A DNA stretch of 64,000 nucleotides from Duganella fentianensis (GCF_009857835.1 NZ_WWCL01000001.1:930001-994000); one strand, 5' to 3'; numbered from the stretch's first letter, positions 1 through 9,827 are shown. Made by a program: numbers and translations. The notes: generated by a model from the sequence alone, not told the origin.

Positions 1-2
1 AT

Positions 3-419
3 CTGATCGGCAAAGGCGTGCTGGTGGCGGGCAAAGGTATCGAACTGTCGAGCAGCACCGACAGCAGCGGCAAGACCACCAGCAGCAGCGTGTTCGGGGT
101 CGATCTGGCTTCGGCTGCGCAGAGCGTGACGATCTCCATCCAGGACGGTAGCGGTGCCACGGTGCGCACCCTGAGCCTGAAGAGCTCCGACGTGGGCACC
201 TATCCCATCACCTGGGACGGCAAGACCGATGCCGGTGGCAAAGCTGCCGACGGCAACTATACCTTCACCGTCAAGGCCGTCAGTGGCGGCAAGACGCTGA
301 GCGATGCTACTGCCCTGCAACTGGCCTCCGTGGCCAGCGTATCGACCGGTAGCGGCGGCGTGAAACTGAATACTTCACTGGGACAGTTCACCATGTCCCA
401 AGTGAAAGAAGTACTGTAA
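3..419 (+). CDS. flgD: FlgD, hook-capping scaffold (5' truncated)
   Basis: The reading frame is open from the window edge and reads LIGKGVLVAGKGIEL before any start, so this is the 3' part of a gene that begins outside. The LIG(K)xVLV segment and the following FnIII-like/tudor-like region are typical of FlgD. FlgD caps the growing hook and is needed for hook subunit assembly. About 139 codons are visible. It is followed after 61 bp by flgE, as in most flg operons. The identification rests on this motif and on position directly before flgE. Confidence 0.9.
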   Translation: MIGKGVLVAGKGIELSSSTDSSGKTTSSSVFGVDLASAAQSVTISIQDGSGATVRTLSLKSSDVGTYPITWDGKTDAGGKAADGNYTFTVKAVSGGKTLSDATALQLASVASVSTGSGGVKLNTSLGQFTMSQVKEVL

Positions 420-480
420 CGATTAACCGCTTCGCTTTATCTGAAGCGCACTTTAGCTCAAACCTAGCAGGGGGAATACC

Positions 481-2037
481 ATGTTCCAACAAGGACTTAG
501 CGGCCTGAACTCAGCATCCAAATCGCTGGATGTGATCGGTAATAACATCGCCAATGCCAGTACGGTAGGCTTCAAAGGCTCGCAGGCACAATTTGCCGAT
601 CTGTACGCCAACTCGCTGAACGGCGTGTCGGGCAACAATGCCGGTATCGGTGTGACCACTGCCAAGCTGGCCCAGCAATTCACTCAGGGCAATATCGAAA
701 CCAGTACCAACCCGCTCGATGTCTCCATCAACGGCGGCGGCTTCTTCCGCGAAGTGGTGAATGGCGCTGTGCAGTATTCGCGTAACGGCCAGTTCCATGA
801 AGATAATACCCACACGCTGGTGAATGCCCAGGGCGCCCAGCTGACCGGCTATCTGTCCAATGCAGCCGGGGTGATCCTGCTCGGCGCACCAGTGCCGCTG
901 ACGCTGGACAAGTCCGACCTGACGCCGGTGCAGACCACCACGGCCAACTTCCAGCTGAACCTGAGCTCGGCCGAGAAAGTGCCGGCCACCATCCCCTTCG
1001 ATGCCGGCGATCCGACCAGCTATAACAAGCAGACCGTGCTGAACGTGTACGACAGCCTCGGTACTTCGCACATCATGACCACCTATTACGTCAAGACCGA
1101 TGCCAACACCTGGGACGTGTACGCTGCGGCCGATAACAAGGAGATCGTGTCCGGCAGCGTGGCGGCAGCCATCAATAGCGATGGCACCGTGCAGGGCGCC
1201 CGTACGGCCTACAACGATGCCGTGCGCGCCACGCCGCCTGATGTGGCAGCGATTGCGTCGGCCGCCGGTGCCTATGCCAGCGCCGCCTACAACTCCATGC
1301 TGACGGCCGCTTCGGTGCCACCGGCAGCAGCCTCGCAAGCCCAGCTGGACGCCCTGACGGCCGCCTTCTCGGCACTGGACCCGACTGCCAGCGGTTCGAT
1401 TACCGGCATGACGCCGGACCAGATCAATGCCAAGCTGTCGGCCGCGATTACGGTACCGGCCATCAAGGTTGGCACCCTGCTGTTCGACAAGAACGGTGCG
1501 CTCAATCCGCAGGCCATGGCGCTGATGACGCCGCCACAGACCCTGCCGTTCAACATCAGTCTGCCGATCTTCCCCGATACCGGTGCCCAGCAGCCTATGG
1601 TGGTCTCGACCACTTTCGACAAGACCACCCAGTACGGCAGTGTGACCAACGATCTGGGTTCGGTCCAGAACGGTTATTCGGCCGGTTCGTGGCAGCGTTA
1701 TGCGATCGATGAAAACGGCGTGATTCTGGGCCAGTACAGCAACGGTAAATCGCGCGCCATGGGACAGATCTGTCTGGCCAACTTCGCCAGCGTGGATGGT
1801 CTGACGCCGCTCGGTAACAATGCCTGGTCGGAAAGCTCGGCCTCCGGCACGCCAACCGTAGGGGTGCCGAATGCAGGTTCGATGGGCAAGCTGCGCGCCA
1901 GCTCGGTGGAAACTTCCAACGTCGACCTGACGGCAGAGCTGGTGAACATGATTACCGCCCAGCGCGTGTATCAGGCCAATGCCCAGACCATCAAGACGCA
2001 GGACTCGGTGCTACAGACGCTGGTCAACCTGCGCTAA
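481..2037 (+). CDS. flgE: FlgE, flagellar hook protein with extra internal domain
   Basis: The N-terminus (MFQQGLSGLNSASKSLDVIG, then NNIANASTVGFKGS) is the flagellar rod/hook signature and the C-terminus (ELVNMITAQRVYQANAQTIK) is the matching coiled-coil half. The protein forms the extracellular hook after export by the flagellar type III system. At 518 residues it is about 100 longer than the usual 400-420. An Ala-rich insert lies at about residues 219-328, between the WDVYAAADNK strand and the GTLLFDKNGAL strand. A clear purine-rich ribosome site (agcaggggg) precedes the ATG. It is transcribed with flgD upstream and flgF downstream. Confidence 0.97.
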   Translation: MFQQGLSGLNSASKSLDVIGNNIANASTVGFKGSQAQFADLYANSLNGVSGNNAGIGVTTAKLAQQFTQGNIETSTNPLDVSINGGGFFREVVNGAVQYSRNGQFHEDNTHTLVNAQGAQLTGYLSNAAGVILLGAPVPLTLDKSDLTPVQTTTANFQLNLSSAEKVPATIPFDAGDPTSYNKQTVLNVYDSLGTSHIMTTYYVKTDANTWDVYAAADNKEIVSGSVAAAINSDGTVQGARTAYNDAVRATPPDVAAIASAAGAYASAAYNSMLTAASVPPAAASQAQLDALTAAFSALDPTASGSITGMTPDQINAKLSAAITVPAIKVGTLLFDKNGALNPQAMALMTPPQTLPFNISLPIFPDTGAQQPMVVSTTFDKTTQYGSVTNDLGSVQNGYSAGSWQRYAIDENGVILGQYSNGKSRAMGQICLANFASVDGLTPLGNNAWSESSASGTPTVGVPNAGSMGKLRASSVETSNVDLTAELVNMITAQRVYQANAQTIKTQDSVLQTLVNLR

Positions 2038-2084
2038 GCCTAGCCGCGCACGCATAGTTACAGGAACGGAAAAAGGAAACGGCC

Positions 2085-2825
2085 ATGGATCGTCTAGTCT
2101 ATACCGCAATGACGGGGGCGCGCCACGTGATGGAGCAGCAAGCCACCGTGGCCAACAACCTGTCCAACGTCACCACCACGGGCTTCCGCGCCCAGCTCGA
2201 CAGTTTTCGTGCCGTGCCGGTGGTGTCGGAAGGCCTGCAAACGCGGGCCTTCGTGGTTGATTCCACGGTCGGCGCCGACATGCGTGCCGGACCGATCCAG
2301 ACTACCGGCCGTCCGCTCGATGTGGCGGTGCGCGATCAGGGCTGGCTGGCCGTCACCTCGGCCGACGGTTCGGAAGCCTATACCCGTAACGGTAGCCTGA
2401 AAGTCAGCGACAACGGCCTGCTGCAGACCCAGAGCGGGCTGACGCTGGTCGGTGATGGCGGCCCCATCGCCATTCCGCCCGATACCAACATCAGCATCGC
2501 CAGCGATGGTACGGTGAGTGCCATCTCGAACGATTTCAAACCGGGTCCGGCCAACGTGCTGGGCCGCTTAAAACTGGTCAACCCCGACACCAAGGGACTG
2601 GTGCGCGGTAATGACGGCCTGTTCCGTCAAACTAGCGGCGAAGTGGCGGAAAACGACCCCGCCGTACGTCTGGTCGATGGCGCGCTGGAAGGCAGTAATG
2701 TGAATGCCGTCGACTCCATGGTCAACATGATCAGTCTGGCAAGGCAGTTCGAAATGCAAATGAGTCTGCTCAAGAACGCCGAGAATAACGCCGCAAAAGC
2801 CACCCAGATCCTCGCTTTGAGTTGA
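2085..2825 (+). CDS. flgF: FlgF, proximal rod protein
   Basis: This 246-residue protein starts MDRLVYTAMTGARHVMEQQA followed by NNLSNVTTTGFRAQ, the rod-protein N-terminal signature, and ends in the matching SMVNMISLARQFEMQMSLLK helix. The length matches FlgF (about 245-250). FlgF is exported without a Sec signal and forms part of the proximal rod crossing the periplasm. It sits between flgE and flgG with an aaaggaaac ribosome site upstream. Confidence 0.96.
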   Translation: MDRLVYTAMTGARHVMEQQATVANNLSNVTTTGFRAQLDSFRAVPVVSEGLQTRAFVVDSTVGADMRAGPIQTTGRPLDVAVRDQGWLAVTSADGSEAYTRNGSLKVSDNGLLQTQSGLTLVGDGGPIAIPPDTNISIASDGTVSAISNDFKPGPANVLGRLKLVNPDTKGLVRGNDGLFRQTSGEVAENDPAVRLVDGALEGSNVNAVDSMVNMISLARQFEMQMSLLKNAENNAAKATQILALS

Positions 2826-2897
2826 TGCCTGCTCCCGCATAATGCTTGCGTGGGATGAGTAGCTGTCGCTACCCCGTCCAAGCAAGGGAGAAGCATC

Positions 2898-3680
2898 ATG
2901 ATACGTTCACTGTGGATCGCCAAGACCGGCATGGAAGCGCAGCAGACTGCGCTCGACGTCACCACCAATAATCTGGCCAACGTCGGCACCAACGGCTTCA
3001 AGAAGTCGCGCGCCGTGTTCGAAGACCTGCTGTACCAGAACCTGCGCCAGCCCGGCGCCCAGTCCTCGCAGCAGACCAATCTGCCATCGGGCATGCAGCT
3101 CGGTACGGGTGTACGTCCCGTAGCGATCGAGCGCATCCATACGCAGGGGAACTCGCAAGCCACCGGCAACGACAAGGACCTGATGGTCAGCGGCAACGGC
3201 TTCTTCAATGTGCTGCTGCCGGACGGTACCACCGCCTACACCCGCGACGGCTCGTTCCAGCGCGATAACAATGGCCAGCTGGTCACCTCCAGCGGCTATG
3301 TGCTGCAGCCGGCCATTACCATTCCCCAGGCCGCCACCTCGTTCACGGTAGGCCGCGACGGCACCGTGTCCGTTACGCTGCCGGGCCAGACGGCGCCGCA
3401 GCAGATCGGCAGCATCCAGGTCTCGACCTTCATCAACCCCACCGGGCTGGAATCCAAGGGCGAAAACCTGTACGTGGAAACCGGCGTGTCGGGCAATCCG
3501 CAGACCAACACGCCGGGCACCAATGGCGCCGGGGTGATACTGCAAGGCTATGTGGAAACTTCCAACGTCAACGTGGTGGAAGAGATGGTGAATATGATCC
3601 AGACCCAGCGTGCCTACGAAATCAATTCCAAGGCCATCACCACGTCCGACCAGATGCTGCAGAAACTGTCGCAGCTGTAA
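2898..3680 (+). CDS. flgG: FlgG, distal rod protein
   Basis: This 260-residue protein begins [20 protein letters not shown] with the [20 protein letters not shown] block that is nearly invariant in FlgG. It ends with [20 protein letters not shown]. Length and motifs fit the distal rod protein, which lies inside the L and P rings. An aagggag ribosome site is present. The stop codon is ten bases before flgH, so the two are probably co-translated. Confidence 0.98.
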   Translation: MIRSLWIAKTGMEAQQTALDVTTNNLANVGTNGFKKSRAVFEDLLYQNLRQPGAQSSQQTNLPSGMQLGTGVRPVAIERIHTQGNSQATGNDKDLMVSGNGFFNVLLPDGTTAYTRDGSFQRDNNGQLVTSSGYVLQPAITIPQAATSFTVGRDGTVSVTLPGQTAPQQIGSIQVSTFINPTGLESKGENLYVETGVSGNPQTNTPGTNGAGVILQGYVETSNVNVVEEMVNMIQTQRAYEINSKAITTSDQMLQKLSQL

Positions 3681-3690
3681 GGAGACCGAG

Positions 3691-4347
3691 ATGAAATCTA
3701 GCTTCCTGATGATCATCGTGGCACTGGGCCTGAGCGCCTGTGCCACCACCCCGACTTCCATCGTGCAGATGCCGCTGACGGCCCGTCCGCTCACCAGCGC
3801 ACAGATGCAGGCCGCGCCCAACAGTGGCGCGATCTACCAGCCGGCCGCCTACCGTCCCATTTTCGAAGACCGCCGCGCACGCCATATCGGCGATGTGCTG
3901 ACGCTGGTCATCACGGAAAAGACATCGGCCGTGAAAGCCGGCGCCAGCTCGGGTAACAAATCGGGCAGCGTCAGCGCCAGCGTACCGGGCCCGCTGCAAT
4001 CGACGTTCGGCGGCACCATAGGCGCCAACAGCGCCAGCAAATTTTCCGATGCCGACAACCAGTCGGCCAGCAATACCTTCACGGGCACCATGGGCGTGAC
4101 GGTGGTGGAAGTGCTGGATAACGGCAACCTGATCGTGGCCGGCGAAAAACAGGTGGCCATGAACAAGGGCGTGGAATTCATCCGCTTCTCCGGCATGATC
4201 AATCCGGACAACATCGGCACGGGCAATACCGTGCAGTCGACGGCGGTGGCCGACGCCAAGGTGGAATACCGCACCAATAGCACGATAGACCGCGCCGAGA
4301 TGACCTCGATGGCCTCGCGCTTCTTCCAGAGCCTGTTACCTTTCTGA
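3691..4347 (+). CDS. flgH: FlgH, L-ring lipoprotein
   Basis: The start chosen is the ATG just after a TAAGGAG ribosome site overlapping the flgG stop, giving 218 residues. The N-terminus is a lipoprotein signal ([17 protein letters not shown]) with lipobox LSAC, so Cys17 should be lipidated. The segment [19 protein letters not shown] and the C-terminal [14 protein letters not shown]-like end match FlgH. The protein forms the outer-membrane L ring around the rod. An upstream extension of the frame to 3610 overlaps flgG and is not credible. Confidence 0.97.
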   Translation: MKSSFLMIIVALGLSACATTPTSIVQMPLTARPLTSAQMQAAPNSGAIYQPAAYRPIFEDRRARHIGDVLTLVITEKTSAVKAGASSGNKSGSVSASVPGPLQSTFGGTIGANSASKFSDADNQSASNTFTGTMGVTVVEVLDNGNLIVAGEKQVAMNKGVEFIRFSGMINPDNIGTGNTVQSTAVADAKVEYRTNSTIDRAEMTSMASRFFQSLLPF

Positions 4348-4355
4348 GTACTATC

Positions 4356-5510
4356 ATGGACAGCTTACAATCAATCACGGAAGGCGTACGCCGCGTCAGC
4401 GGCCTGTGCAAACTGGCCGCACTGCTGCTGGTGCTGCTGGTGGGCGCGCTGCTGGTGCAGCCGGCCCGCGCCGAGCGCCTGAAAGATCTGGCCAGCATTG
4501 CCGGCGTACGGCAGAATCAGCTGATCGGCTACGGCCTCGTAGTCGGTCTGGACGGCAGCGGTGACCAGACTACCCAGACCCCGTTCACGGTGCAGAGCGT
4601 GGTCTCGATGCTGCAGCAGCTCGGTGTGAACCTGCCGCAAGGCACCACGCTGCAGCTGAAAAACGTCGCTGCCGTGATGGTGACGGCTTCGCTGCCAGCG
4701 TTTGCCCAGCCGGGCCAGACGCTCGATATCACCGTCTCGTCCATGGGTAATGCCAAAAGCCTGCGCGGCGGTACGCTGCTGATGACGCCCCTCAAAGGTG
4801 CGGACGGTCAGGTCTACGGTATGGCCCAGGGCAATGTGCTGGTCGGTGGCGTGGGCGCTGCCTCGGGCGGCAGCTCGCAGGTGGTGAACCATCTGAGCGT
4901 GGGTAAAATTTCCGGCGGCGCCACGGTGGAACGTGCCGTGGCCAGCAAGCTGGGCGAAAACAATTTCATCAATCTGGAACTGAATACGGCCGACTTCGCC
5001 ACTGCCAGCCGCGTGGTGGAAGTGATCAACGATAAATATGGCCCCGGCATTGCCTATGCACTCGATAGCCGCGTGATCCGCGTGCAGTCGCCCAGCAGCA
5101 GCGACCAGCGCGTGGCCTTCATCGGCACGCTGCAGGATATGCAGGTAGCACCTTCGGAACAGCCGGCCAAAGTCATCATGAATGCCCGTACCGGTTCGGT
5201 GGTGATGAACCGCGCTGTGACGCTCGATACCTGCGCCATTTCGCACGGCAATCTGTCGGTGTCGGTGTCGGCCGAACCGCAGGTCAGCCAGCCTAATGCA
5301 CTGTCCGGCGGCCGCACGGTGGTGACGCAGAATCCGCAGATCGGCATCAAGGCCGATAGCGGCAAAGTCATGCTGGTCAAAGGCGGCGCTTCGCTGGCCG
5401 ATGTAGTGAAAGCCCTCAACGCCATCGGCGCCACGCCGCAGGATCTGCTGTCGATACTGCAGGCGATGAAAGCCGCCGGTGCCTTGCGCGCCGAACTGGA
5501 AATCATTTAA
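4356..5510 (+). CDS. flgI: FlgI, P-ring protein
   Basis: This 384-residue protein has an N-terminal signal sequence (about residues 10-39, hydrophobic core [15 protein letters not shown], ending QPARA). The mature part begins [20 protein letters not shown], the very conserved FlgI start, with [19 protein letters not shown] after it. FlgI is secreted by Sec and polymerises into the periplasmic P ring round the distal rod. The gene starts eight bases after flgH. No strong ribosome site is seen before the ATG, so translational coupling to flgH is likely. Confidence 0.97.
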   Translation: MDSLQSITEGVRRVSGLCKLAALLLVLLVGALLVQPARAERLKDLASIAGVRQNQLIGYGLVVGLDGSGDQTTQTPFTVQSVVSMLQQLGVNLPQGTTLQLKNVAAVMVTASLPAFAQPGQTLDITVSSMGNAKSLRGGTLLMTPLKGADGQVYGMAQGNVLVGGVGAASGGSSQVVNHLSVGKISGGATVERAVASKLGENNFINLELNTADFATASRVVEVINDKYGPGIAYALDSRVIRVQSPSSSDQRVAFIGTLQDMQVAPSEQPAKVIMNARTGSVVMNRAVTLDTCAISHGNLSVSVSAEPQVSQPNALSGGRTVVTQNPQIGIKADSGKVMLVKGGASLADVVKALNAIGATPQDLLSILQAMKAAGALRAELEII

Positions 5511-5522
5511 GCGGGTACCATC

Positions 5523-6488
5523 ATGACTAGCCCGAACGTATCTACCGATCTGAGCAACAAATTCGCCCTCGACGTCAAGGACATGGGCGGTTTGAAGCAG
5601 TCGGCGCGCGCCAATGATCCGGCTGCGCTGAAGACGGCTGCGACCCAGTTCGAGGCCATGTTCGTCAATATGATGATGAAGTCCATGCGCGACGCCACGC
5701 CGCAGGACGGGCTGACGGATAGCCAGACCACCAAGACGTTTACTTCCATGCTGGACCAGCAGACCAGCCAGAACATCGCCAAGCGCGGCATCGGCCTGTC
5801 CGACATGCTGGTGCGCCAGCTGTCGCAAAGCAGCCAGCAGCAGGCTCTGGCCATCGGCAACGATGGCACGGCCAGTGCCCCTGCTGACGGTGCCGGTGGC
5901 AGCTTCGGCGGGCTGGCCAGCCTGATGGATGCCCGCCTGCAGCGCGCGATTGCGGCCGCGGGCGGCCCCGGCACGGGTTCGGTAGACGATAACAGCGCCG
6001 TGCCGGCCACCACGACCGGTTCCGGCGCCGAGCACGTGCGCAAATTCCAGCAGAAACTCGGCGCCGCAGCCGAAGAGGCCAGCCGCAGCAGCGGCATCCC
6101 GGCCAAGTTCATGCTGGGTCAGGCTGCGCTGGAAAGCGGCTGGGGCAAACGTGAAATCAAGGGCCGCGATGGCAGCAACAGCCACAACCTGTTCGGCATC
6201 AAAGCCAGCGGCGACTGGAAGGGCAAGGTAGTGGAGGCCACGACCACGGAATATGTGAACGGCAAGGCGCAGACCAGGGTGGAGCGCTTCCGCGCCTATG
6301 ACAGCTATGCCGATTCGTTCAAGGACTACGCCAAGCTGATCGCGACCAATCCGCGCTATGAAAAAGTGCTGGCCAGCGCCGGCGATGCGACCCGCTTCGC
6401 CCAGGGCCTGCAGAAGGCCGGCTATGCCACCGACCCCCATTACGCGACCAAGCTGGCGAGCATCATCAAGCGCTCGCTGGCCGGATAA
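5523..6488 (+). CDS. flgJ: FlgJ, rod cap and peptidoglycan hydrolase
   Basis: This 321-residue protein has two domains. Residues about 20-105 hold the rod-binding domain (KTAATQFEAMFVNMMMKSMR). Residues about 170-320 hold the glucosaminidase domain, with the catalytic Glu in AQAALESGWGKREIKG and the SHNLFGIKAS segment. The N-terminal half caps the growing rod and the C-terminal half opens the peptidoglycan. The dual-domain form is usual in beta- and gammaproteobacteria. It follows flgI by 12 bases. The intergenic DNA after it carries a sigma-28-type promoter. Confidence 0.97.
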   Translation: MTSPNVSTDLSNKFALDVKDMGGLKQSARANDPAALKTAATQFEAMFVNMMMKSMRDATPQDGLTDSQTTKTFTSMLDQQTSQNIAKRGIGLSDMLVRQLSQSSQQQALAIGNDGTASAPADGAGGSFGGLASLMDARLQRAIAAAGGPGTGSVDDNSAVPATTTGSGAEHVRKFQQKLGAAAEEASRSSGIPAKFMLGQAALESGWGKREIKGRDGSNSHNLFGIKASGDWKGKVVEATTTEYVNGKAQTRVERFRAYDSYADSFKDYAKLIATNPRYEKVLASAGDATRFAQGLQKAGYATDPHYATKLASIIKRSLAG

Positions 6489-6497
6489 TCCCGAGAA

Positions 6498-6524
6498 TCA
6501 AGTTTGACGCCGGCTTGCCGTAAA
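6498..6524 (+). promoter_or_regulatory. sigma-28 (FliA) type promoter for flgKL
   Basis: In the 60-bp flgJ-flgK gap the sequence TCAAGTTT, 11 bases, GCCGTAAA is seen. It matches the FliA consensus (TAAAGTTT-N11-GCCGATAA) at most positions with exact spacing. Expected transcription starts about 20 bases before the flgK ATG. This fits the class III control of hook-associated proteins known in enteric bacteria. The assignment is by eye. Confidence 0.78.
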
Positions 6525-6548
6525 CGACACCATAGAGAGTAATCCATC

Positions 6549-8507
6549 ATGTCCAGTCTCCTCAGCATCGGTACTAGCGGTCTGTTGTCGGCGCAAGTAG
6601 GCCTGTCAACCACCGGCAACAACATCACCAACGCTGGTGTGGCCGGTTACAGCCGTCAGGTTGCCATCCAGGTCGATTCGTCCACCCGCGACGAAGGCTT
6701 CGGCTTTGTCGGTAGCGGTACGGAAGTGGTGGCGGTGCGGCGTTTCTACGATAACTTCCTGGCCACCCAGCTGCGCGGTGCCGAAGCGACCCAGGCTTCG
6801 CTGGAAGCCTATAACAAACAGATCGCCCAGGTCGACAACCTGCTGGCCGATCCGACTGCCGGCCTGTCGCCAGCGCTGCAGGATTTTTTCAACGGCGTAC
6901 AGGATGCTACCTCGAATCCCGCTTCGGCCGCTTCGCGCCAGGCGCTGCTGTCGAGCGCCGGTTCGCTGACGTCGCGCTTCCAGGGCCTGAGCGCAAGGCT
7001 GACGGAAATTGCTTCCGGGGTGAATAACCAGATCGCTTCCAACGTCACGGAAATCAATTCCTACGCGCGCGAGATCGCCAATCTGAACAACACCATTTCC
7101 GGCCTGACCACGGATGGCAAGCCTGCCAATGATTTGCTGGACCACCGCGACCAGCTGGTGACGGAGTTGAACAAGCTGGTCAAGACCACCATCCTGCAAG
7201 GCCCCAACAATACCCTGACGGTGGAAATGGGCACGGGCCAGCCGCTGGTGGTGGGCACCACCGCCTTCCAGCTGGGTACCTCGAATTCGCCGACCGACGT
7301 GGCCCGTGTCACGCTCGGCTATCAGGCCGATAATGGCGGCTTCAGCCCGCTGCCGGAAAGCGTCTTCACGGGCGGCCAGCTGGGCGGCCTGCTGGAGTTC
7401 CGTAATGGCGCGCTGGACCGGGCGCAGAATTCGCTGGGGCAGGTGGCCGCCGGTCTGGCCGTCAGCTTCAATGCCCAGCATGCGCTGGGACAGGATCAGA
7501 ATGGTGCTCTGGGCACGCCTTTCTTCGGCCCCATCAATGCCTATGTGGGCCGTAACAACCGCAATTCGGCGGCCAGTACGGCCGACGTGACGGCCGTGGT
7601 GACGGATGCCAGCGCGCTGACGGCGAGCGACTACAGCGTCGATTACGATGGCACCAATTTCAACGTCACGCGCAAGAGCGATGGCAAGATCACCCAGATC
7701 AATCCCTTCCCGCAGACGGTACCGCAGACCATAGACGGGGTGGATTACACCATCACGGGCACGCCGCAGGCCAAGGATAACTTCGTGGTCCGTCCGACCT
7801 ATCAGGCGGCCAGCCAGATGAATGTGCTGATTGTCGACCGCAGCAAGATTGCGCTGGCGGCGCCTATCACCACGGCCGCGCCTACCACCAATTCGGGCAA
7901 TGGCAAGATTACCTCCGGCACGGTCGACCCGGCCTATCTGGCACCGGGCGCGGCGCTGACGGCACCGCTCACGCTGACCTACGACAAGGCCAGCGCCAGC
8001 TTCTCCGGCTTCCCGCCCACCCAGGATGTGACGGTAACGGTGAATGGCACGAGCACCGTGTATCCGGCCGGTACTGCCTCGATACCCTATACGGATGGCG
8101 CCCAGATCAGCTTCGGCGGGGTCAACTTTGCCATCAGCGGTACGCTGGCCGATCAGGATAAATTCACCGTCGGCCCGAATATCAGCGGGGTGGGCGATAG
8201 CCGTAACGGCGCTTTGCTGGCTGCACTGCAAAGCAAGAATATACTCGACGGCGGCAAAGCCACCTACCAGACCACCTATGCGCAGATGGTCAACTTTGTC
8301 GGTAACAAGGCGCGCGAAGCACAGATCAGCAACTCGGCGGCCGATGCGGCGGTACAGCAGGCCACCAATCAGCAACAAAGCGTTTCCGGCGTTAATCTGG
8401 ATGAGGAAGCGGCGAATCTGTTACGCTATCAGCAGGCCTATCAGGCTGCCGGTAAAGTGGTGCAGATGGCCAGCACCTTGTTCGATACCCTGCTCAGTCT
8501 CAGGTAA
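6549..8507 (+). CDS. flgK: FlgK, hook-associated protein 1
   Basis: This 652-residue protein starts MSSLLSIGTSGLLSAQVGLS and NNITNAGVAGYSRQ, the FlgK signature, and ends in a flagellin-like helix (EEAANLLRYQQAYQAAGKVV, then FDTLLSLR). It forms the hook-filament junction with FlgL. The central region is longer than in enteric FlgK (about 550). It carries two copies of a D-G-x-x-[FY]-x-I-x-G-x-P/L-x-x-x-D-x-F-x-V motif, around bases 7725-7796 and 8093-8176. The same motif occurs once in FlgL. A sigma-28-type promoter lies upstream. Confidence 0.97.
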   Translation: MSSLLSIGTSGLLSAQVGLSTTGNNITNAGVAGYSRQVAIQVDSSTRDEGFGFVGSGTEVVAVRRFYDNFLATQLRGAEATQASLEAYNKQIAQVDNLLADPTAGLSPALQDFFNGVQDATSNPASAASRQALLSSAGSLTSRFQGLSARLTEIASGVNNQIASNVTEINSYAREIANLNNTISGLTTDGKPANDLLDHRDQLVTELNKLVKTTILQGPNNTLTVEMGTGQPLVVGTTAFQLGTSNSPTDVARVTLGYQADNGGFSPLPESVFTGGQLGGLLEFRNGALDRAQNSLGQVAAGLAVSFNAQHALGQDQNGALGTPFFGPINAYVGRNNRNSAASTADVTAVVTDASALTASDYSVDYDGTNFNVTRKSDGKITQINPFPQTVPQTIDGVDYTITGTPQAKDNFVVRPTYQAASQMNVLIVDRSKIALAAPITTAAPTTNSGNGKITSGTVDPAYLAPGAALTAPLTLTYDKASASFSGFPPTQDVTVTVNGTSTVYPAGTASIPYTDGAQISFGGVNFAISGTLADQDKFTVGPNISGVGDSRNGALLAALQSKNILDGGKATYQTTYAQMVNFVGNKAREAQISNSAADAAVQQATNQQQSVSGVNLDEEAANLLRYQQAYQAAGKVVQMASTLFDTLLSLR

Positions 8508-8529
8508 CTCAGGTAACCATCTCAGGTAA
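8499..8529 (+). repeat. Three copies of CTCAGGTAA at the flgK-flgL junction
   Basis: The 9-mer CTCAGGTAA occurs at 8499-8507 (containing the last flgK codons and stop), at 8508-8516 directly adjacent, and at 8521-8529. The third copy supplies the AGG that probably serves as the flgL ribosome site. It looks like local slippage duplication of the gene junction. Confidence 0.85.
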
Positions 8530-8534
8530 TCATC

Positions 8535-9797
8535 ATGACTATGCGTATTAGTTCGAAGACTATCTTCGACGTTGGCGTCAACCAGATAGGCTCGCTGCAA
8601 AATGCGGTGTCGAAAACCCAGCAGCAGCTGTCGACGGGCCGGCGCAATCTGACGGCGGCCGATGATCCTATCGCGACGGCGCGCGCGCTGGAAGTGACGC
8701 AATCGAAATCGATCAATACCCAGCTGGTCACCAACCGCTCGAATGCACGCAGCATGCTGTCGCTGGAAACGGTGGCGCTGGCCAGTTCCACCTCTATCCT
8801 GCAGGACATCAAGACACTGACCGTGAATGCCGGCAATGGCGGCATGACGCAGAAAGACCGCGAATCGCTGGCGGTGGAACTGGAAGGCCGGCTGGCCGAC
8901 CTGCTGGGCCAGGCCAATTCCTCGGACGGTGTGGGCGGCTATGTGTTCTCCGGCTACAAATCCACCACCTTGCCCTTCTCGCCCACGGCGACGGGCGCCA
9001 GCTACCAGGGCGACCAGGGCCAGCGCGAACTGCAGGTGGGTTCGACCCGCAAGGTGCCGATCACGGATTCCGGCTCTTCCGTCTTCGAAAACAATGTGAC
9101 GGGCAACGGCAATTTTGTCACCGGCCCCGATCCGGCCAACTATACGCGCGGCGGTTCGGGCATCATCAGCCCCGGTTCCGTCAAGGATGCCACCCTGCTG
9201 ACGGGGCACAACTACCAGATCGATTTCCAGGTGGTGCCGGCCACAGCCGGTACGCCCAAGGTGACCACCTACACCGTGACCGACCTGACCCTCAATCAGC
9301 CCGTGCCGCCAGCGCCCGTGCCGGCCGTACCCCAGCCTTATACCAGCGGCCAGAGTATCAACTTCGACGGGCTGCAGTTCGAAATCAAGGGCGATCCGGC
9401 TGATCAGGATAATTTCACCATCGCCCCGAGCACGCGCCAGTCGGTGTTCACCACGGTGACGGATCTGATTGCGGCCTTGCGCGCACCCGGCGATGGCGCA
9501 GCCGGTCAGGCTAGCCTGAACAACAAGCTGAATCAGGCCCACATGAATATCGACAATGCCACCGACAACCTGCTGTCGGTGCAGTCGGCCGTCGGTTCGC
9601 GTCTGAAAGAGCTGGACTATCTGGACAGTTCCGGCGACGACCTGAATCTGCAATATGCCGCCACGCTGTCGGACTTGCAGGACGTCGATACGGTGAAAGC
9701 CATATCCCAGTTCACCCAGCAGCAGACCATGCTCGATGCGGCACAGAAGTCCTTCAAGTCTTTATCCGGCCTGTCGCTGTTCAACTACATCAGCTAA
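8535..9797 (+). CDS. flgL: FlgL, hook-associated protein 3
   Basis: This 420-residue protein begins MRISSKTIFDVGVNQIGSLQ after a short Met-Thr lead and has the TGRRNLTAADDPIATARALE block of FlgL. The C-terminus is a flagellin-like helix (ISQFTQQQTMLDAAQKSFKS, then LSGLSLFNYI). It joins FlgK to the filament. The middle holds the module FDGLQFEIKGDPADQDNFTI, also seen in FlgK. It is 27 bases after flgK and is followed by an intrinsic terminator, so it ends the flg operon. Confidence 0.96.
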   Translation: MTMRISSKTIFDVGVNQIGSLQNAVSKTQQQLSTGRRNLTAADDPIATARALEVTQSKSINTQLVTNRSNARSMLSLETVALASSTSILQDIKTLTVNAGNGGMTQKDRESLAVELEGRLADLLGQANSSDGVGGYVFSGYKSTTLPFSPTATGASYQGDQGQRELQVGSTRKVPITDSGSSVFENNVTGNGNFVTGPDPANYTRGGSGIISPGSVKDATLLTGHNYQIDFQVVPATAGTPKVTTYTVTDLTLNQPVPPAPVPAVPQPYTSGQSINFDGLQFEIKGDPADQDNFTIAPSTRQSVFTTVTDLIAALRAPGDGAAGQASLNNKLNQAHMNIDNATDNLLSVQSAVGSRLKELDYLDSSGDDLNLQYAATLSDLQDVDTVKAISQFTQQQTMLDAAQKSFKSLSGLSLFNYIS

Positions 9798-9827
9798 ATC
9801 CGCATCCCCCGCCAGAACGGCATACAG

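Noticed and set aside
4371-6440. 689-codon open frame on the - strand opposite flgI-flgJ
   Set aside because: It lies opposite two certain genes and its His/Gly/Arg/Ala-rich product is the usual antisense shadow of high-GC coding DNA.
6606-8378. 590-codon open frame on the - strand opposite flgK
   Set aside because: Antisense to a certain gene; no recognisable domain or ribosome site.
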